Positions 52,496-63,762 of a DNA stretch of 64,000 nucleotides are shown in pieces. The number at the start of each line of letters is the position of its first letter. Position 1 is the stretch's first letter. The notes under the pieces are model-generated. The model had not been told where the DNA came from. It worked only from the letters and a program-made list of their open reading frames with translations, and made no database searches. This DNA comes from Psychrobacter jeotgali (lineage in GTDB: Bacteria > Pseudomonadota > Gammaproteobacteria > Pseudomonadales > Moraxellaceae): the NCBI RefSeq assembly GCF_904846315.1, contig NZ_CAJHAF010000001.1:2108001-2172000 (forward strand), written 5' to 3'. The position numbers and the translations under genes are program-made.

Positions 52496-53962
52496 ATGAC
52501 CACTCCCACTTCTCGCTCGCCCCAAAAAAACTGGCTAACCCGCTCATACTCTAATAGCTGGCTGACCACTTTAATGGTTGCGTTTATTGTAATCATTAGT
52601 GTCGGCCTGTCGATTTGGTTTTTCTGGCGTAGTCTTTATTTACCCGAGCTTAAAAACCATGCTCGTTATCTGACTAGTGAACTTCGCTTGATGAGTAGAG
52701 CCAAAAAGGATTGGCCAGACAATCTGAAAGTACAGCAATGGGTCCACAGGTACTCGCACGTGGTCGTAGTTGAAAACCCTAGAGAGTTTCCAGAGGTTGC
52801 CGATAAGGCTTTTGTTGGTATATTTACTGATGTATTACAAAAAGAAATCAGTGCTCAGCTGGGTCGACCAGTTGAAGTTTATTTTAAATTTAAGCCGACA
52901 CCGCAGTTGTGGGTACAAGATAGCTATGATACTAGCTTTTGGGTTCGCGAATCAGTAGTGTATTACTCACAGTACAGTACTGGCTTATTGGTTCTCTTTC
53001 TACTTGGGTTACCTATATTAACTTTACTAATTATCGCCTTATTGGTACGCCAATTGAACCGCCCACTACGTTATTTGCAACGTGCGGCTACTAACTATAT
53101 TCGTCTAGGTCATGCTACCACCCTACCAACGAACACGGGGCCTACTGAAATTCGGCAGGTAAATTTGGCCTTTAATCGTTTGTTTACCACTCTCAACCAG
53201 GCACAAAAAGAGCGAACTATTATGCTGGCTGGTATTTCTCATGACTTGCGCACTCCACTGACACGTATGCGCTTAACTGCCGAGATGCTGCCGGATGATT
53301 TTTTCCGTGAAGGTCTAATTTATGATATAGAGGATATGGATGCGATTTTAGAGCAGTTTATCTCTTTTATGAAAGATGGCTCTGATGAACCTGTACATTT
53401 GACGAATCTGAATACTATATTTAATGAGGTTATGGTGCAGTTTGCACCCATGAAGTTTGTGTATGAATCAGACTGTCATAAACCGGTACCTGTACGTCCT
53501 CTATCAATAAAACGTTTGGTAATTAATTTAGTCAATAATGCCAGTCGTTACGGAGAGCCGCCTATTTACTTGTCTGCTACTATAATTCCCACCCCTACTC
53601 TGGAGTCAGAGTCTGCTGATGGAAATAATATTGTTAGTGAAAACGAAGTGAATAAAGAGGCACAAGAGCAATTAATAATCTGTGTGCGTGACTGCGGCGA
53701 AGGGGTTGCAGAGGATCAGCTTGAACGCATCATGCAACCTTTTGAGCGTGGTGAGACTGCACGTACCACTCAAGGAAGTGGTTTAGGTTTGGCTATTGTT
53801 AATCGCATTACACGCTTGCATCATGGTACTGTTGAAGCTATCAATCATCCAGCTGGTGGACTACAAGTCTGCGTACGTATTCCTTTGATATCTCAGGTGG
53901 CTGGAACAGCTACTATAGCAGACGAACCGCCTGCACCTGAGAATGTTATAAAAGGTGAGTGA
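52496..53962 (+). CDS. envZ: EnvZ-like sensor histidine kinase
   Basis: The 488-residue kinase has the EnvZ layout: membrane segment near residues 25-46, a periplasmic loop, a second segment near 163-184, a HAMP linker (LNRPLRYLQRAATNYIRLGH), and the phosphoacceptor His249 in AGISHDLRTPLTRMRLTAEML. The ATPase domain has N box (RLVINLVNNASRYG), G1 RDCGEGV and G2 GSGLGLAIVNRI. An acidic loop (EVNKEAQEQ region, about 365-390) is longer than in E. coli EnvZ. In most relatives ompR directly precedes envZ; here the upstream gene is rpsP on the other strand, so its regulator is encoded elsewhere or is BfmR. The symbol reflects similarity only. Confidence 0.85.
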   Translation: MTTPTSRSPQKNWLTRSYSNSWLTTLMVAFIVIISVGLSIWFFWRSLYLPELKNHARYLTSELRLMSRAKKDWPDNLKVQQWVHRYSHVVVVENPREFPEVADKAFVGIFTDVLQKEISAQLGRPVEVYFKFKPTPQLWVQDSYDTSFWVRESVVYYSQYSTGLLVLFLLGLPILTLLIIALLVRQLNRPLRYLQRAATNYIRLGHATTLPTNTGPTEIRQVNLAFNRLFTTLNQAQKERTIMLAGISHDLRTPLTRMRLTAEMLPDDFFREGLIYDIEDMDAILEQFISFMKDGSDEPVHLTNLNTIFNEVMVQFAPMKFVYESDCHKPVPVRPLSIKRLVINLVNNASRYGEPPIYLSATIIPTPTLESESADGNNIVSENEVNKEAQEQLIICVRDCGEGVAEDQLERIMQPFERGETARTTQGSGLGLAIVNRITRLHHGTVEAINHPAGGLQVCVRIPLISQVAGTATIADEPPAPENVIKGE

Positions 53963-53997
53963 AACTAAAAGTTTAAGAAGCCTCAAGAAAAGTAGTC

Positions 53998-54177
53998 CTA
54001 TTCTTTATTACCAATACGGGGTGCTATATATTTAGCATTATTAGTAAAAGGAATGGGCCGGGTCAATTCTGCTTGTGCAGCCTGTATAGTCTGAGTAGAC
54101 GTAGGCTGCTGAATAAATAAATAATAACCTAACGTAATAGCATTTAATACTACCAGCCCACCAAATACGTAGGGCAT
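53998..54177 (-). CDS. Small single-pass membrane protein beyond bfmS
   Basis: This 59-residue ORF is preceded by a near-perfect ribosome site, AGGAGGATAGAGC, before ATG on the minus strand. The protein starts MPYVFGGLVVLNAITLGYYLF, a membrane helix, and continues with a polar Gln/Thr-rich stretch and a basic end (KYIAPRIGNKE). The N-terminus recalls the membrane anchors of small SPOR-type or envelope proteins, but nothing else of such a domain is present. It begins 104 bases after the bfmS stop on the same strand, so it may be co-transcribed with bfmS. It is unrecognised; coding status rests on the ribosome site and composition. Confidence 0.6.
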   Translation of the reverse strand: MPYVFGGLVVLNAITLGYYLFIQQPTSTQTIQAAQAELTRPIPFTNNAKYIAPRIGNKE

Positions 54178-54281
54178 GCTCTATCCTCCTAGCCAGAAAT
54201 TATACAGTAGGCTATAGCATATAGTTAAGATTATCTACACGCAAGTGTCATCTAAAAATAAAATATTAGACTAGGGATAGA

Positions 54282-55979
54282 TTAGTTATTATTTTTTTCA
54301 TCAAAAGCCCGATCGCTAGTACCCTGAGTAACCTGATCAACAGAAATAGTCTGAGTCAAAGGCTTAACAGGCCAGGTCATCACGAACCGGGCACCGCTCA
54401 GCTTCGGACTTTCATCAACACTCATACTGCCATTAAACCAAAACGCAATACGCGATACAATTGACAACCCTAGCCCGTACCCACCAGAAGCACGGGTACG
54501 ACTATCATCCAGACGGGCAAAGGGAATGAAGACTTTTTCACGATCAGACTCAGGAATACCATGGCCATCATCTTCAACACTGACAAAGGCATTACCCTTT
54601 TTCACTCCAGCGCTAATAATTATAGTAGTCTCTGCATAACGTAGTGCATTACCAGCGAGGTTCTGAATAACGCGATGTAGATAGCGTCTGTCTGCAATAG
54701 CGGTGACCTTTGCGCTTGGAGGATTGCCAACGACTTCAATGGATTTACCTAAAGCATTGGTTTCTCGTACCACTTGTTCAACCAATTCCTTGAGATTAAC
54801 CGCTTCTAAATCAAGTTTTGGTGAGCCTTCTTCAAGTTTTGCATAGGTCAAAATCTCATCAATGAGACCATTGAGAGACTCGATATCTTCATCGATATAA
54901 TCTCGCTGCATAAAGCGAGATTCTTCATCATCTGTGTCTGCCAGCATATCGACCGCAAAGCGTATGCGAGCAACTGGAGTGCGCAGCTCATGCGATACCG
55001 CACGGGTAAGCTCGCGCTGTGATTCTATCAAGCGTTTAATATGCTCAGTCATAGCGTTAAAAGTAGCGGATAACCGGGCAATCTCATCTTGACCAATAAC
55101 TTGTAGCTGCACATCAAGATTTCCCTCGCTAACCTCATTCACCCCCATTTGAATCAATTGCAGTTTTCGTTCAAGAGGGAAAATCAGCGCATAAACCCCT
55201 AAACTAATCAAAAACATACTGATTAGTACCATACTGATAATCAAATTCAGTGGGAACCAGTTAAACAAGGATGCCGGGCCCATCACAATAACAATGTCGC
55301 TAATTTCAGAGGGTACAATGATGCGGATAGATGAGCTACCTTGATTCGAGCTGCTATCCTTGAACAAGATAACGACCTCATCACGACTCAAACGTGCCAT
55401 CTGATCGCTGTCCAAATCAAGCGAGCTAATACTCTCCAAAGATAAAGGAAAAGCGAACTTCTCTGATAGTTCCTCGAGACGGGCACGCTTAGCTGATAGC
55501 GTTGTATAGTAGGATAGATCATCTAATAAGAATACCGACATGGCACGTATTTGTTGCTCATTAACCTGAGATATCTTTACCGTTAAGACTTCATTACTAT
55601 CGGCTAAACGATGATAAATATCGGCATACATATCTTGATCAACATAACGTACTACTGTCTTACCATCATTAAGGCGACGTAGATCACTTGAGCTAAAATC
55701 AATCTCATCGATCGGTACTACACGGAAAGTCGAACCAAATAAACTACTAGCGTCTGATAACCAATATTCGCGCTGCTCCACTGTTTCTTGCCGATTTACC
55801 CCTTCACTAACCAAATGAAAGGCTCCAGTCGACATGTTTTCACGATAAGACTGTATGCGCTCCTTATTGATAGTATCCACTAATAGCTGCGCAAATAAAG
55901 CCACGCATAAACAAACTATCAGTAGTCCGGCATAAATCCGAACAAAAATGCTGTGTTTTAAAGAGGAGACTAATGACAT
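54282..55979 (-). CDS. bfmS: Sensor histidine kinase BfmS (RstB-like)
   Basis: The 565-residue kinase matches the BfmS/RstB type. It has a membrane segment near residues 12-31, a periplasmic region of about 210 residues, a second segment near 248-270, a HAMP domain (GVNEVSEGNLDVQLQV, IARLSATFNAM), and phosphoacceptor His330 in RAVSHELRTPVARIRFAVDML. The ATPase domain has N box (IQNLAGNALRYAE), G1 EDDGHGIP and G2 GGYGLGLSIVSRI. In Acinetobacter, BfmRS governs biofilm, envelope and stress programmes. The gene lies 190 bases after bfmR, with a terminator-like hairpin between them. Confidence 0.9.
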   Translation of the reverse strand: MSLVSSLKHSIFVRIYAGLLIVCLCVALFAQLLVDTINKERIQSYRENMSTGAFHLVSEGVNRQETVEQREYWLSDASSLFGSTFRVVPIDEIDFSSSDLRRLNDGKTVVRYVDQDMYADIYHRLADSNEVLTVKISQVNEQQIRAMSVFLLDDLSYYTTLSAKRARLEELSEKFAFPLSLESISSLDLDSDQMARLSRDEVVILFKDSSSNQGSSSIRIIVPSEISDIVIVMGPASLFNWFPLNLIISMVLISMFLISLGVYALIFPLERKLQLIQMGVNEVSEGNLDVQLQVIGQDEIARLSATFNAMTEHIKRLIESQRELTRAVSHELRTPVARIRFAVDMLADTDDEESRFMQRDYIDEDIESLNGLIDEILTYAKLEEGSPKLDLEAVNLKELVEQVVRETNALGKSIEVVGNPPSAKVTAIADRRYLHRVIQNLAGNALRYAETTIIISAGVKKGNAFVSVEDDGHGIPESDREKVFIPFARLDDSRTRASGGYGLGLSIVSRIAFWFNGSMSVDESPKLSGARFVMTWPVKPLTQTISVDQVTQGTSDRAFDEKNNN

Positions 55980-56093
55980 ACGTACATGACCAAACTGTTG
56001 AGTACTTAGATGATTTTAGGCTGTTAACCATGATGAAGTTTTAATTAAACCATATAACTGAATATATAACCTTAAATAGTTAACCTCTGTCCA

Positions 56094-56123
56094 TAAAAAA
56101 ACCAGCTTAACACTGGTTTTTTT
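56094..56123 (-). terminator. Terminator-like hairpin between bfmR and bfmS
   Basis: AAAAAAACCAG and CTGGTTTTTTT form a stem with a 7-base loop and a T run on either strand. It lies about 50 bases past the bfmR stop and may limit readthrough into bfmS. Confidence 0.75.
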
Positions 56124-56169
56124 ATAAGATAACTAGTATTGATAAAGCATAGCGCTTAATAAAACTAGA

Positions 56170-56886
56170 TTAGTTGCCTTCTTTCACAAACAAATAACCT
56201 TTACTACGTACGGTTTTAATACGTTTTGGGTTTTCTGGGTCATCACCAATTTTAGGGCGGATACGAGAGATACGTACGTCAATAGAGCGGTCTTGACCGT
56301 CGTACTCGATACCACGCAGGCGCTCAAAAATATCTTCACGAGATAGTATGCGCCCAGCATTTGAAGCTAATAACCACAATAAATCATATTCAGCGCTGGT
56401 AAAATCAACCAACTCATCACTTAAGGTTACTGAACGACCACCATTATCAATAACCAATTCACCAAACTCTAAACGCTGTGGCACATCTTCAGAAGGCGCA
56501 TTTTCTGAGCGGCGTAACAAAGCACGAATACGAGCTAATAATACACGTGGCTGTGCAGGTTTGGCAACATAATCATCCGCACCCATCTCCAAACCTAACA
56601 CTTGATCCATATCTTCAGTACGTGCGGTCAGCATCAAAATTGGGTTGTGATAATGTGAACGTACTTCGCGGCAAACGGTCAGACCATCACTGCCAGGCAA
56701 CATCACATCAAGTACTACTAAATCTGGCTGTTCGTTAACAATACGACGAATAGCACGATTACCATCAGTTTCGATGGCTACTTCTAAACCATTTTTAACC
56801 AAATAATCTTGGGTTAGCATCGCCAGGCGCTCATCATCCTCAACAATTAAAATTCGCGGGGTATTGTCTTCTTCGGTCGTTGTCAT
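56170..56886 (-). CDS. bfmR: Response regulator BfmR (OmpR family)
   Basis: The 238-residue regulator is the same length as Acinetobacter BfmR and looks nearly identical over long stretches (ILIVEDDERLAMLTQDYL, MDQVLGLEMGADDYVAKP). The receiver has Asp17/Asp18, phosphoacceptor Asp60 in VVLDVMLP, and the conserved Thr and Lys in MLTART and YVAKP. The C-terminal winged helix has SAEYDLLWLLASNAGRILSR and RSIDVRISRIRPKIGDD. In Acinetobacter it controls biofilm, capsule and stress genes; target genes here are not visible. GAGGATATAAC precedes the ATG. Confidence 0.94.
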   Translation of the reverse strand: MTTTEEDNTPRILIVEDDERLAMLTQDYLVKNGLEVAIETDGNRAIRRIVNEQPDLVVLDVMLPGSDGLTVCREVRSHYHNPILMLTARTEDMDQVLGLEMGADDYVAKPAQPRVLLARIRALLRRSENAPSEDVPQRLEFGELVIDNGGRSVTLSDELVDFTSAEYDLLWLLASNAGRILSREDIFERLRGIEYDGQDRSIDVRISRIRPKIGDDPENPKRIKTVRSKGYLFVKEGN

Positions 56887-57281
56887 TGTTATATCCTCTA
56901 ACGTATAAAATAATTAAGACAGGTAAATTAATCGCATAATAAAAGGGAACCTTATAAGGTTCATATTGATGGTACATAGGTGGTGACACATTATACTATT
57001 AAACGCACAGCTAGCTATACTATAGCTTATTGTCGTTAACAAAACCTATAAACAATCCATGCAAAAGATTAGTTTGCGTCCAAAAATTTTTACATTACAC
57101 CATTCATGCGATTTAGTAAATAGGATGGTGTAAAATGTACGATGAACCCTAGATATGCATTATATCTAATAGTTACTTTACCTTATAAACAAGATTAACC
57201 TTTTGGTTAAAACATAATTTCAATAATGAAAATAAAGATATAATGAATTACAGTAAAACGATTATATAGATTTAAATGTGC

Positions 57282-57352
57282 TACTGGTATAAATTTTCAT
57301 TGCTGGCGGCTTGCGTATACTTCACAAAGGCTGCACAAAATTCATCCCAGTA
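57282..57352 (+). repeat. CTGGTATAAA hairpin repeat, copy C
   Basis: TACTGGTATAAATTTT and AAAATTCATCCCAGTA are imperfect inverted ends around a GC-richer centre. Read on the plus strand it aligns with copy A and with copy B in reverse. Confidence 0.78.
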
Positions 57353-57396
57353 ATTCTATGTTCTTTTTATAGTTCATAGACTATCCTGTCAAAATA

Positions 57397-57424
57397 AAAA
57401 ACAGTCCCTTGAGGACTGTTTTTA
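57397..57424 (-). terminator. Terminator of the atp operon
   Basis: AAAAACAGTCC/GGACTGTTTTT pairs over 11 bp around a 5-base loop, 45 bases past the atpC stop, with a T run on the minus strand. Confidence 0.85.
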
Positions 57425-57468
57425 TATAAAAAATACCAAATCAGCATATATTTAAATAATAAACCTTA

Positions 57469-57885
57469 TCAAGCTCGGTTTTTATACTTGCGAATAGTTT
57501 GCAACTGAGCAACTGATTCTGCCAATGAGGCTAAAGCGGCGTTAGTTTGTACCGTATCAGACTGGTTGACTAACATTTGCTCTGCTTTTTTGCGGGCTTC
57601 AACAATCTTGCTTTCATCAAGGTTGTTTGCACGGACCGCGGTATCCGCTAATACGGTGACCATTTTAGGCTGAATTTCTAATACCCCGCCCGATACGTAA
57701 ATGACCTCTTCTTCGCCATCTGGTGTTTGGACCCGCATTGGACCTGGTTTTAGTAAAGTAATCAGTGGAGTATGGCCGGGCAATACGCCAATCTCGCCTT
57801 CACTACCACTAGCGATTAACATGCTAATTTCCCCTGAATATAACTCTTCACGGGCGCTTACGACGCGGCATTGTAATGTTGCCAT
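57469..57885 (-). CDS. atpC: ATP synthase epsilon subunit
   Basis: Epsilon is the regulatory part of the F1 central stalk. The 138-residue protein has the N-terminal barrel (LQCRVVSAREELYSGEISMLIASGSEGEIGVLPGHTPLITLLKPG) and the C-terminal helix pair (ESKIVEARKKAEQMLVNQ and LASLAESVAQLQTIRKYKNR). Length equals the E. coli protein within a residue. It is the last gene of atpBEFHAGDC and is followed by a terminator. Confidence 0.96.
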   Translation of the reverse strand: MATLQCRVVSAREELYSGEISMLIASGSEGEIGVLPGHTPLITLLKPGPMRVQTPDGEEEVIYVSGGVLEIQPKMVTVLADTAVRANNLDESKIVEARKKAEQMLVNQSDTVQTNAALASLAESVAQLQTIRKYKNRA

Positions 57886-58022
57886 ACTAATTCCTTATTC
57901 TAAAAACAGCTATAGAAGCAGTTTGAAAGCAGTGGCGTAATAGCCAGTTACCGATAGTCCAGTTAGCAAATAGCATAGTGCTTATAGATAGCTATTTGCT
58001 AAAAGGCTTACGCTTGAAACTA

Positions 58023-59474
<1,452 letters not shown>

Positions 59475-59493
59475 CTATATTAGGTATAGTCAA

Positions 59494-60375
59494 TTATGAA
59501 ACAGCAGCAGCACCGCCAACGATTTCCGAGATCTCTCGGGTAATCGCCGCTTGACGCAGCTTGTTATAAACCAACTGTAAATCGTTAATTAGGTCACCAG
59601 CATTATCTGTTGCCGCTTTCATAGCGACCATACGTGACGACTGCTCAGAGGCAATATTTTCCATTACCGCTTGATAGACAATCGACTCTATATAGCGCCC
59701 AAGCAAATCATCAATCAAAGTTTTGATATCAGGCTCGTAAATATAATCCCAGCTAAGCTCAGTCTCCATACCACTATCTTCATCGCCAAATGACCCTTCA
59801 GGTAAAGGTACTAGCTGACTGACGATTGGTTTTTGAGTCATCGCATTTACAAACTTATTGTAAACTACGTAAATACGATCAAGCTTGCCGTTAGTATAGT
59901 CATCTAGCATGGCTTGCACAGGAGAATTCAGCTGTTCAAACGTAGGCTTATCGCCATAATCAGTTACGGCTGAAGTTACTTTACCACCAAAATTCTTGAA
60001 AAAGCTGACACCTTTGGCGCCAATAACCGCAAATTCAGTTTGTACTGATTGATCTTGGTATTCTTGAATACTTTTAGATAGTGCTTTAAATAAGTTAATA
60101 TTTAGACCACCTGCTAGACCGCGGTCAGAAGTAATAACGATATAGCCTACCGTATTAATTGAACGTGATTCCATATACGGATGTTTATAATCCGCTGAGG
60201 CGTGCACCAAATGTGAAATAACCCGGCGCATACTGTCAGCATATGGGCGACCCACGTCCATGCGCTCTTGAGCACGGCGCATTTTACTCGCAGCAACCAT
60301 TTGCATAGCCCGAGTAATTTTTTGAGTGCTTTTAATACTGGTGACTTTGGCACGTATCTCTTTTAAGCTTGCCAT
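59494..60375 (-). CDS. atpG: ATP synthase gamma subunit
   Basis: Gamma is the rotating central shaft of F1. The 293-residue protein begins [36 protein letters not shown], the N-terminal helix that runs through F1, contains [15 protein letters not shown], and ends with the C-terminal helix [43 protein letters not shown]. Length is normal (E. coli 287). A spacer of 218 bases separates it from atpA, longer than the rest of the operon's gaps. Confidence 0.97.
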   Translation of the reverse strand: MASLKEIRAKVTSIKSTQKITRAMQMVAASKMRRAQERMDVGRPYADSMRRVISHLVHASADYKHPYMESRSINTVGYIVITSDRGLAGGLNINLFKALSKSIQEYQDQSVQTEFAVIGAKGVSFFKNFGGKVTSAVTDYGDKPTFEQLNSPVQAMLDDYTNGKLDRIYVVYNKFVNAMTQKPIVSQLVPLPEGSFGDEDSGMETELSWDYIYEPDIKTLIDDLLGRYIESIVYQAVMENIASEQSSRMVAMKAATDNAGDLINDLQLVYNKLRQAAITREISEIVGGAAAVS

Positions 60376-60593
60376 AATGATTCCAATATAAGAGGGTTAA
60401 AAAAGCATTGGTGAATGCAGCAATATCTTAGTATGACCTACTGCATTTACAAAATGATGTCTTAATATCTTGTGATACTATGCGGTTATTTATTATAGCT
60501 GGGAATACAGCAGCGCGATTGCCATCAAAGACAACGCGCTGAGTAATAGGCTTTAAAAAGCTTTAACCAACCAAACCGCCTTAACCCATTAAA

Positions 60594-62138
60594 TTAATAA
60601 CTGTGATTTTGTTTAAAAGTCTCAACTGATGACTTCAAACGACCTGCAATATCATCATTATAGTTTGCAGTTTCATTGATTTCCGTCATTAAGTCCGCTT
60701 GCTCGTCATGCATATAGCGGAGGTAAGACTCTTCAAATGAACCAATTTTTTCAACCGGTACATCTGCTAGATAACCTTCGTTAGAAGCATAAATAACTGC
60801 TGCTTGCTCTGCGATAGACATCGGCTGATACTGCTTTTGCTTCATCAGTTCAGTCACACGCTCACCATGATCAAGCTGCTCACGAGTCGCATCATCAAGA
60901 TCTGAAGCGAACTGAGCGAATGCTGCAAGCTCTCGGTACTGAGCCAATGCGGTACGAATACCACCAGATAGCTTTTTGATAATCTTAGTCTGAGCAGCAC
61001 CACCAACACGCGATACCGAGATACCAGCGTTAACTGCTGGACGGATACCTGAGTTAAATAGGCTTGATTCTAAGAAAATCTGACCATCAGTGATTGAAAT
61101 CACGTTAGTCGGTACGAATGCTGATACGTCACCCGCTTGGGTTTCGATAATAGGTAGAGCCGTTAATGAACCGGTTTTACCTTTCACTTCACCATTGGTG
61201 AACTTTTCTACATAATCAGCGTTCACGCGTGAGGCACGCTCAAGTAGACGTGAGTGTAGATAGAATACGTCACCTGGGTAAGCTTCACGACCTGGTGGAC
61301 GACGTAATAGTAATGAGATTTGACGATAGGCAACCGCTTGTTTTGACAAGTCATCAAAGACGATTAGCGCATCTTCACCGCGGTCACGGAAATATTCGCC
61401 AATAGTACAACCTGAGTACGGTGCAATATATTGCAAAGCAGCAGGCTCTGATGCCGAAGCCACTACTACCGTAGTGTATTCAAGGGCGCCGGTCTCTTCA
61501 AGCTTACGAACCACGTTAGCGATAGTAGAACGTTTTTGACCAACTGCTACGTAGACACACTTAATGCCAGAGCTTTTCTGAGCAATAATAGCGTCAATAG
61601 CTAAAGCCGTTTTACCTGTTTGGCGGTCACCAATAATAAGCTCACGCTGACCACGACCGATTGGAATCATGGTATCAACCGCTTTATAACCGGTCATTAC
61701 GGGCTGATCTACTGATTGACGATCAATAACGCCTGGCGCAATTTTTTCGACTTTATCAGTCATTTTAGCGTTGATAGGGCCTTTACCATCAATAGGATTA
61801 CCCAAGGCGTCAACAACACGTCCTAATAATTCAGGACCTACAGGTACTTCAAGAATACGGCCAGTACAATAAGCCTTTTGACCTTCTTGTAGCTGTAGAT
61901 AATCACCAAGTACGACCGCACCCACTGAATCACGCTCTAAGTTCAACGCCATTCCGTAGATTTCGCCTTCAAACTCAATCATTTCGCCGTACATCGCATC
62001 TTCAAGACCATGAATCTGCACGATACCGTCAGATACTTTGACAATCGTGCCTTCATTCTTTGCAGTTGCACCCGCATCAAGGTCTTGAATACGCTGCTTA
62101 ATCAGATTACTGATTTCCGCTGGATTCAATTGTTGCAT
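60594..62138 (-). CDS. atpA: ATP synthase alpha subunit
   Basis: Alpha alternates with beta in F1 and holds the non-catalytic nucleotide sites. The 514-residue protein (E. coli 513) begins [21 protein letters not shown], has the P-loop GDRQTGKT, the Walker [17 protein letters not shown], the [22 protein letters not shown] segment, the catalytic arginine region [10 protein letters not shown] and a C-terminal helical bundle. It lies 97 bases after atpH on the same strand. Confidence 0.97.
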   Translation of the reverse strand: MQQLNPAEISNLIKQRIQDLDAGATAKNEGTIVKVSDGIVQIHGLEDAMYGEMIEFEGEIYGMALNLERDSVGAVVLGDYLQLQEGQKAYCTGRILEVPVGPELLGRVVDALGNPIDGKGPINAKMTDKVEKIAPGVIDRQSVDQPVMTGYKAVDTMIPIGRGQRELIIGDRQTGKTALAIDAIIAQKSSGIKCVYVAVGQKRSTIANVVRKLEETGALEYTTVVVASASEPAALQYIAPYSGCTIGEYFRDRGEDALIVFDDLSKQAVAYRQISLLLRRPPGREAYPGDVFYLHSRLLERASRVNADYVEKFTNGEVKGKTGSLTALPIIETQAGDVSAFVPTNVISITDGQIFLESSLFNSGIRPAVNAGISVSRVGGAAQTKIIKKLSGGIRTALAQYRELAAFAQFASDLDDATREQLDHGERVTELMKQKQYQPMSIAEQAAVIYASNEGYLADVPVEKIGSFEESYLRYMHDEQADLMTEINETANYNDDIAGRLKSSVETFKQNHSY

Positions 62139-62235
62139 TGCCTTGTTTCCTTTAATTTATGATAACCCGCTCACTGACTCAAATGCTTTCACTATCACGT
62201 AGCTTTATTTAACAGGGCTACGCTCATGACTGGCA

Positions 62236-62859
62236 CTAGGCCGTTAGCTGTGTTTTTAACTGTTGTAACTTGCCGCGCATCGAATCATCAATGACTTTGT
62301 CACCGACTTTAATCGTAGCACCTGCCAAAAGACTAGGATCAACGGTTTCGTGAATCACTACACTGGCATTCAACGAGGCGGCAAGACGGGTTTGAAACAT
62401 CTCACGCTGCTCATCAGTCAGTGGATAGGCAGTGGTCACATAAGCGTCAAGCTGTTTTAGACCTGAGGCTTTATGACGGCGATAATGCTCATAAACTTCA
62501 GGAAGCAGTGTCAGACGCTCTTGCTCTGATAACTGTTTAACGAAGTTGTTAAGCGCTGTTGATACTTGTGGATAGCTGGCGTTGCTGTCATCACGATGCC
62601 CTTTAGCATCGTTCAGTAACTGTTTAAAAGCAGAATCGCTAACGCTTGCTACTTCTGTATCATAAAGATCGACCAAAGCGGCTGACTTTTGCTCAGCAGA
62701 AACGGCTGGATTGTCTAGCCAGGTATGGAACGATTTATCTTTGACAATCATGCTGGCAATAAACAGGAAGTCTTCCCATTCACTAACCACTCCGTTTTCA
62801 TTGGCATAGTCAAACGCGGCTTTAGCGTAGGGTCGTGCTAAGGTTGATAAGTCAGCCAT
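62236..62859 (-). CDS. atpH: ATP synthase delta subunit
   Basis: Delta links the peripheral stalk to the top of F1. The 207-residue protein has the N-terminal six-helix domain ([31 protein letters not shown]) and the C-terminal [35 protein letters not shown]. It is about 30 residues longer than E. coli delta (177), the extra being a helical insertion around [23 protein letters not shown] in the middle. It lies 13 bases after atpF. Confidence 0.95.
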   Translation of the reverse strand: MADLSTLARPYAKAAFDYANENGVVSEWEDFLFIASMIVKDKSFHTWLDNPAVSAEQKSAALVDLYDTEVASVSDSAFKQLLNDAKGHRDDSNASYPQVSTALNNFVKQLSEQERLTLLPEVYEHYRRHKASGLKQLDAYVTTAYPLTDEQREMFQTRLAASLNASVVIHETVDPSLLAGATIKVGDKVIDDSMRGKLQQLKTQLTA

Positions 62860-62872
62860 TATATCCTCACAG

Positions 62873-63343
62873 TTACAGCTTAGCCGCCAGTTGTTCTAAC
62901 ATGCTGGAGTGTTTTTGCATATCGACTTTATCTTGCAAAATCTTTTCAGCACCAAGCACTGACAGTTCAGCGACTTGAGCACGTAATGCTTCACGTGCTT
63001 GATTGATCTCTTGATCGATGGACGCTTGTGCTTGTTGACGAATACGCTCACCTTCTATTTGAGCTTGTGATTTAGCGTCTTCAACCAGCTGATTGGCACT
63101 TTTGTTCGCTTGCTCAATCAAAGCGGCAGCTTTAGTCTTAGCGACATTCAGCTCTTGCTCTGCATCTTGCTCAGCGGTTGCCAAATCTGCTTTTGCTTTT
63201 TCAGCGGCATTTAAGCCTTCAGCAATTTTATGCTGACGTTCGTTGATAGCACCAATAAGATGTGGCCACACGAACTTCATGCAAAAAATCACAAATATTG
63301 CAAAAGCAATGGCTTGACCGATGATGGTAAAATTGATATTCAC
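62873..63343 (-). CDS. atpF: ATP synthase b subunit
   Basis: The b subunit is the dimeric peripheral stalk. The 156-residue protein (E. coli 156) starts [29 protein letters not shown], a single membrane helix, then a long charged helix ([21 protein letters not shown] through [22 protein letters not shown]) ending in [21 protein letters not shown] precedes the ATG. It follows atpE after a 131-base spacer containing a short tandem repeat. Confidence 0.96.
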   Translation of the reverse strand: MNINFTIIGQAIAFAIFVIFCMKFVWPHLIGAINERQHKIAEGLNAAEKAKADLATAEQDAEQELNVAKTKAAALIEQANKSANQLVEDAKSQAQIEGERIRQQAQASIDQEINQAREALRAQVAELSVLGAEKILQDKVDMQKHSSMLEQLAAKL

Positions 63344-63474
63344 GTGATCACCTCTTTGTTAATGAAAAATCAGTTTCATTGTTTAGGTTTGATCGTCAAA
63401 TTTTGACTGGCTGTCTTTGACGGGCTTTTACAGACAAACTTTGACAACCAAACTTTGACAACTGAGCTTTCTGA

Positions 63475-63744
<270 letters not shown>

Positions 63745-63762
63745 TTATTGATGAGTGTCTAA

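Larger units (their letters stand above)
56887..57468. other. Intergenic region between bfmR and atpC
   Basis: About 580 AT-rich bases contain the bfmR promoter region, a copy of the CTGGTATAAA hairpin repeat (57282-57352) and the atp operon terminator (57397-57424). No further ORF is supported. Confidence 0.6.
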
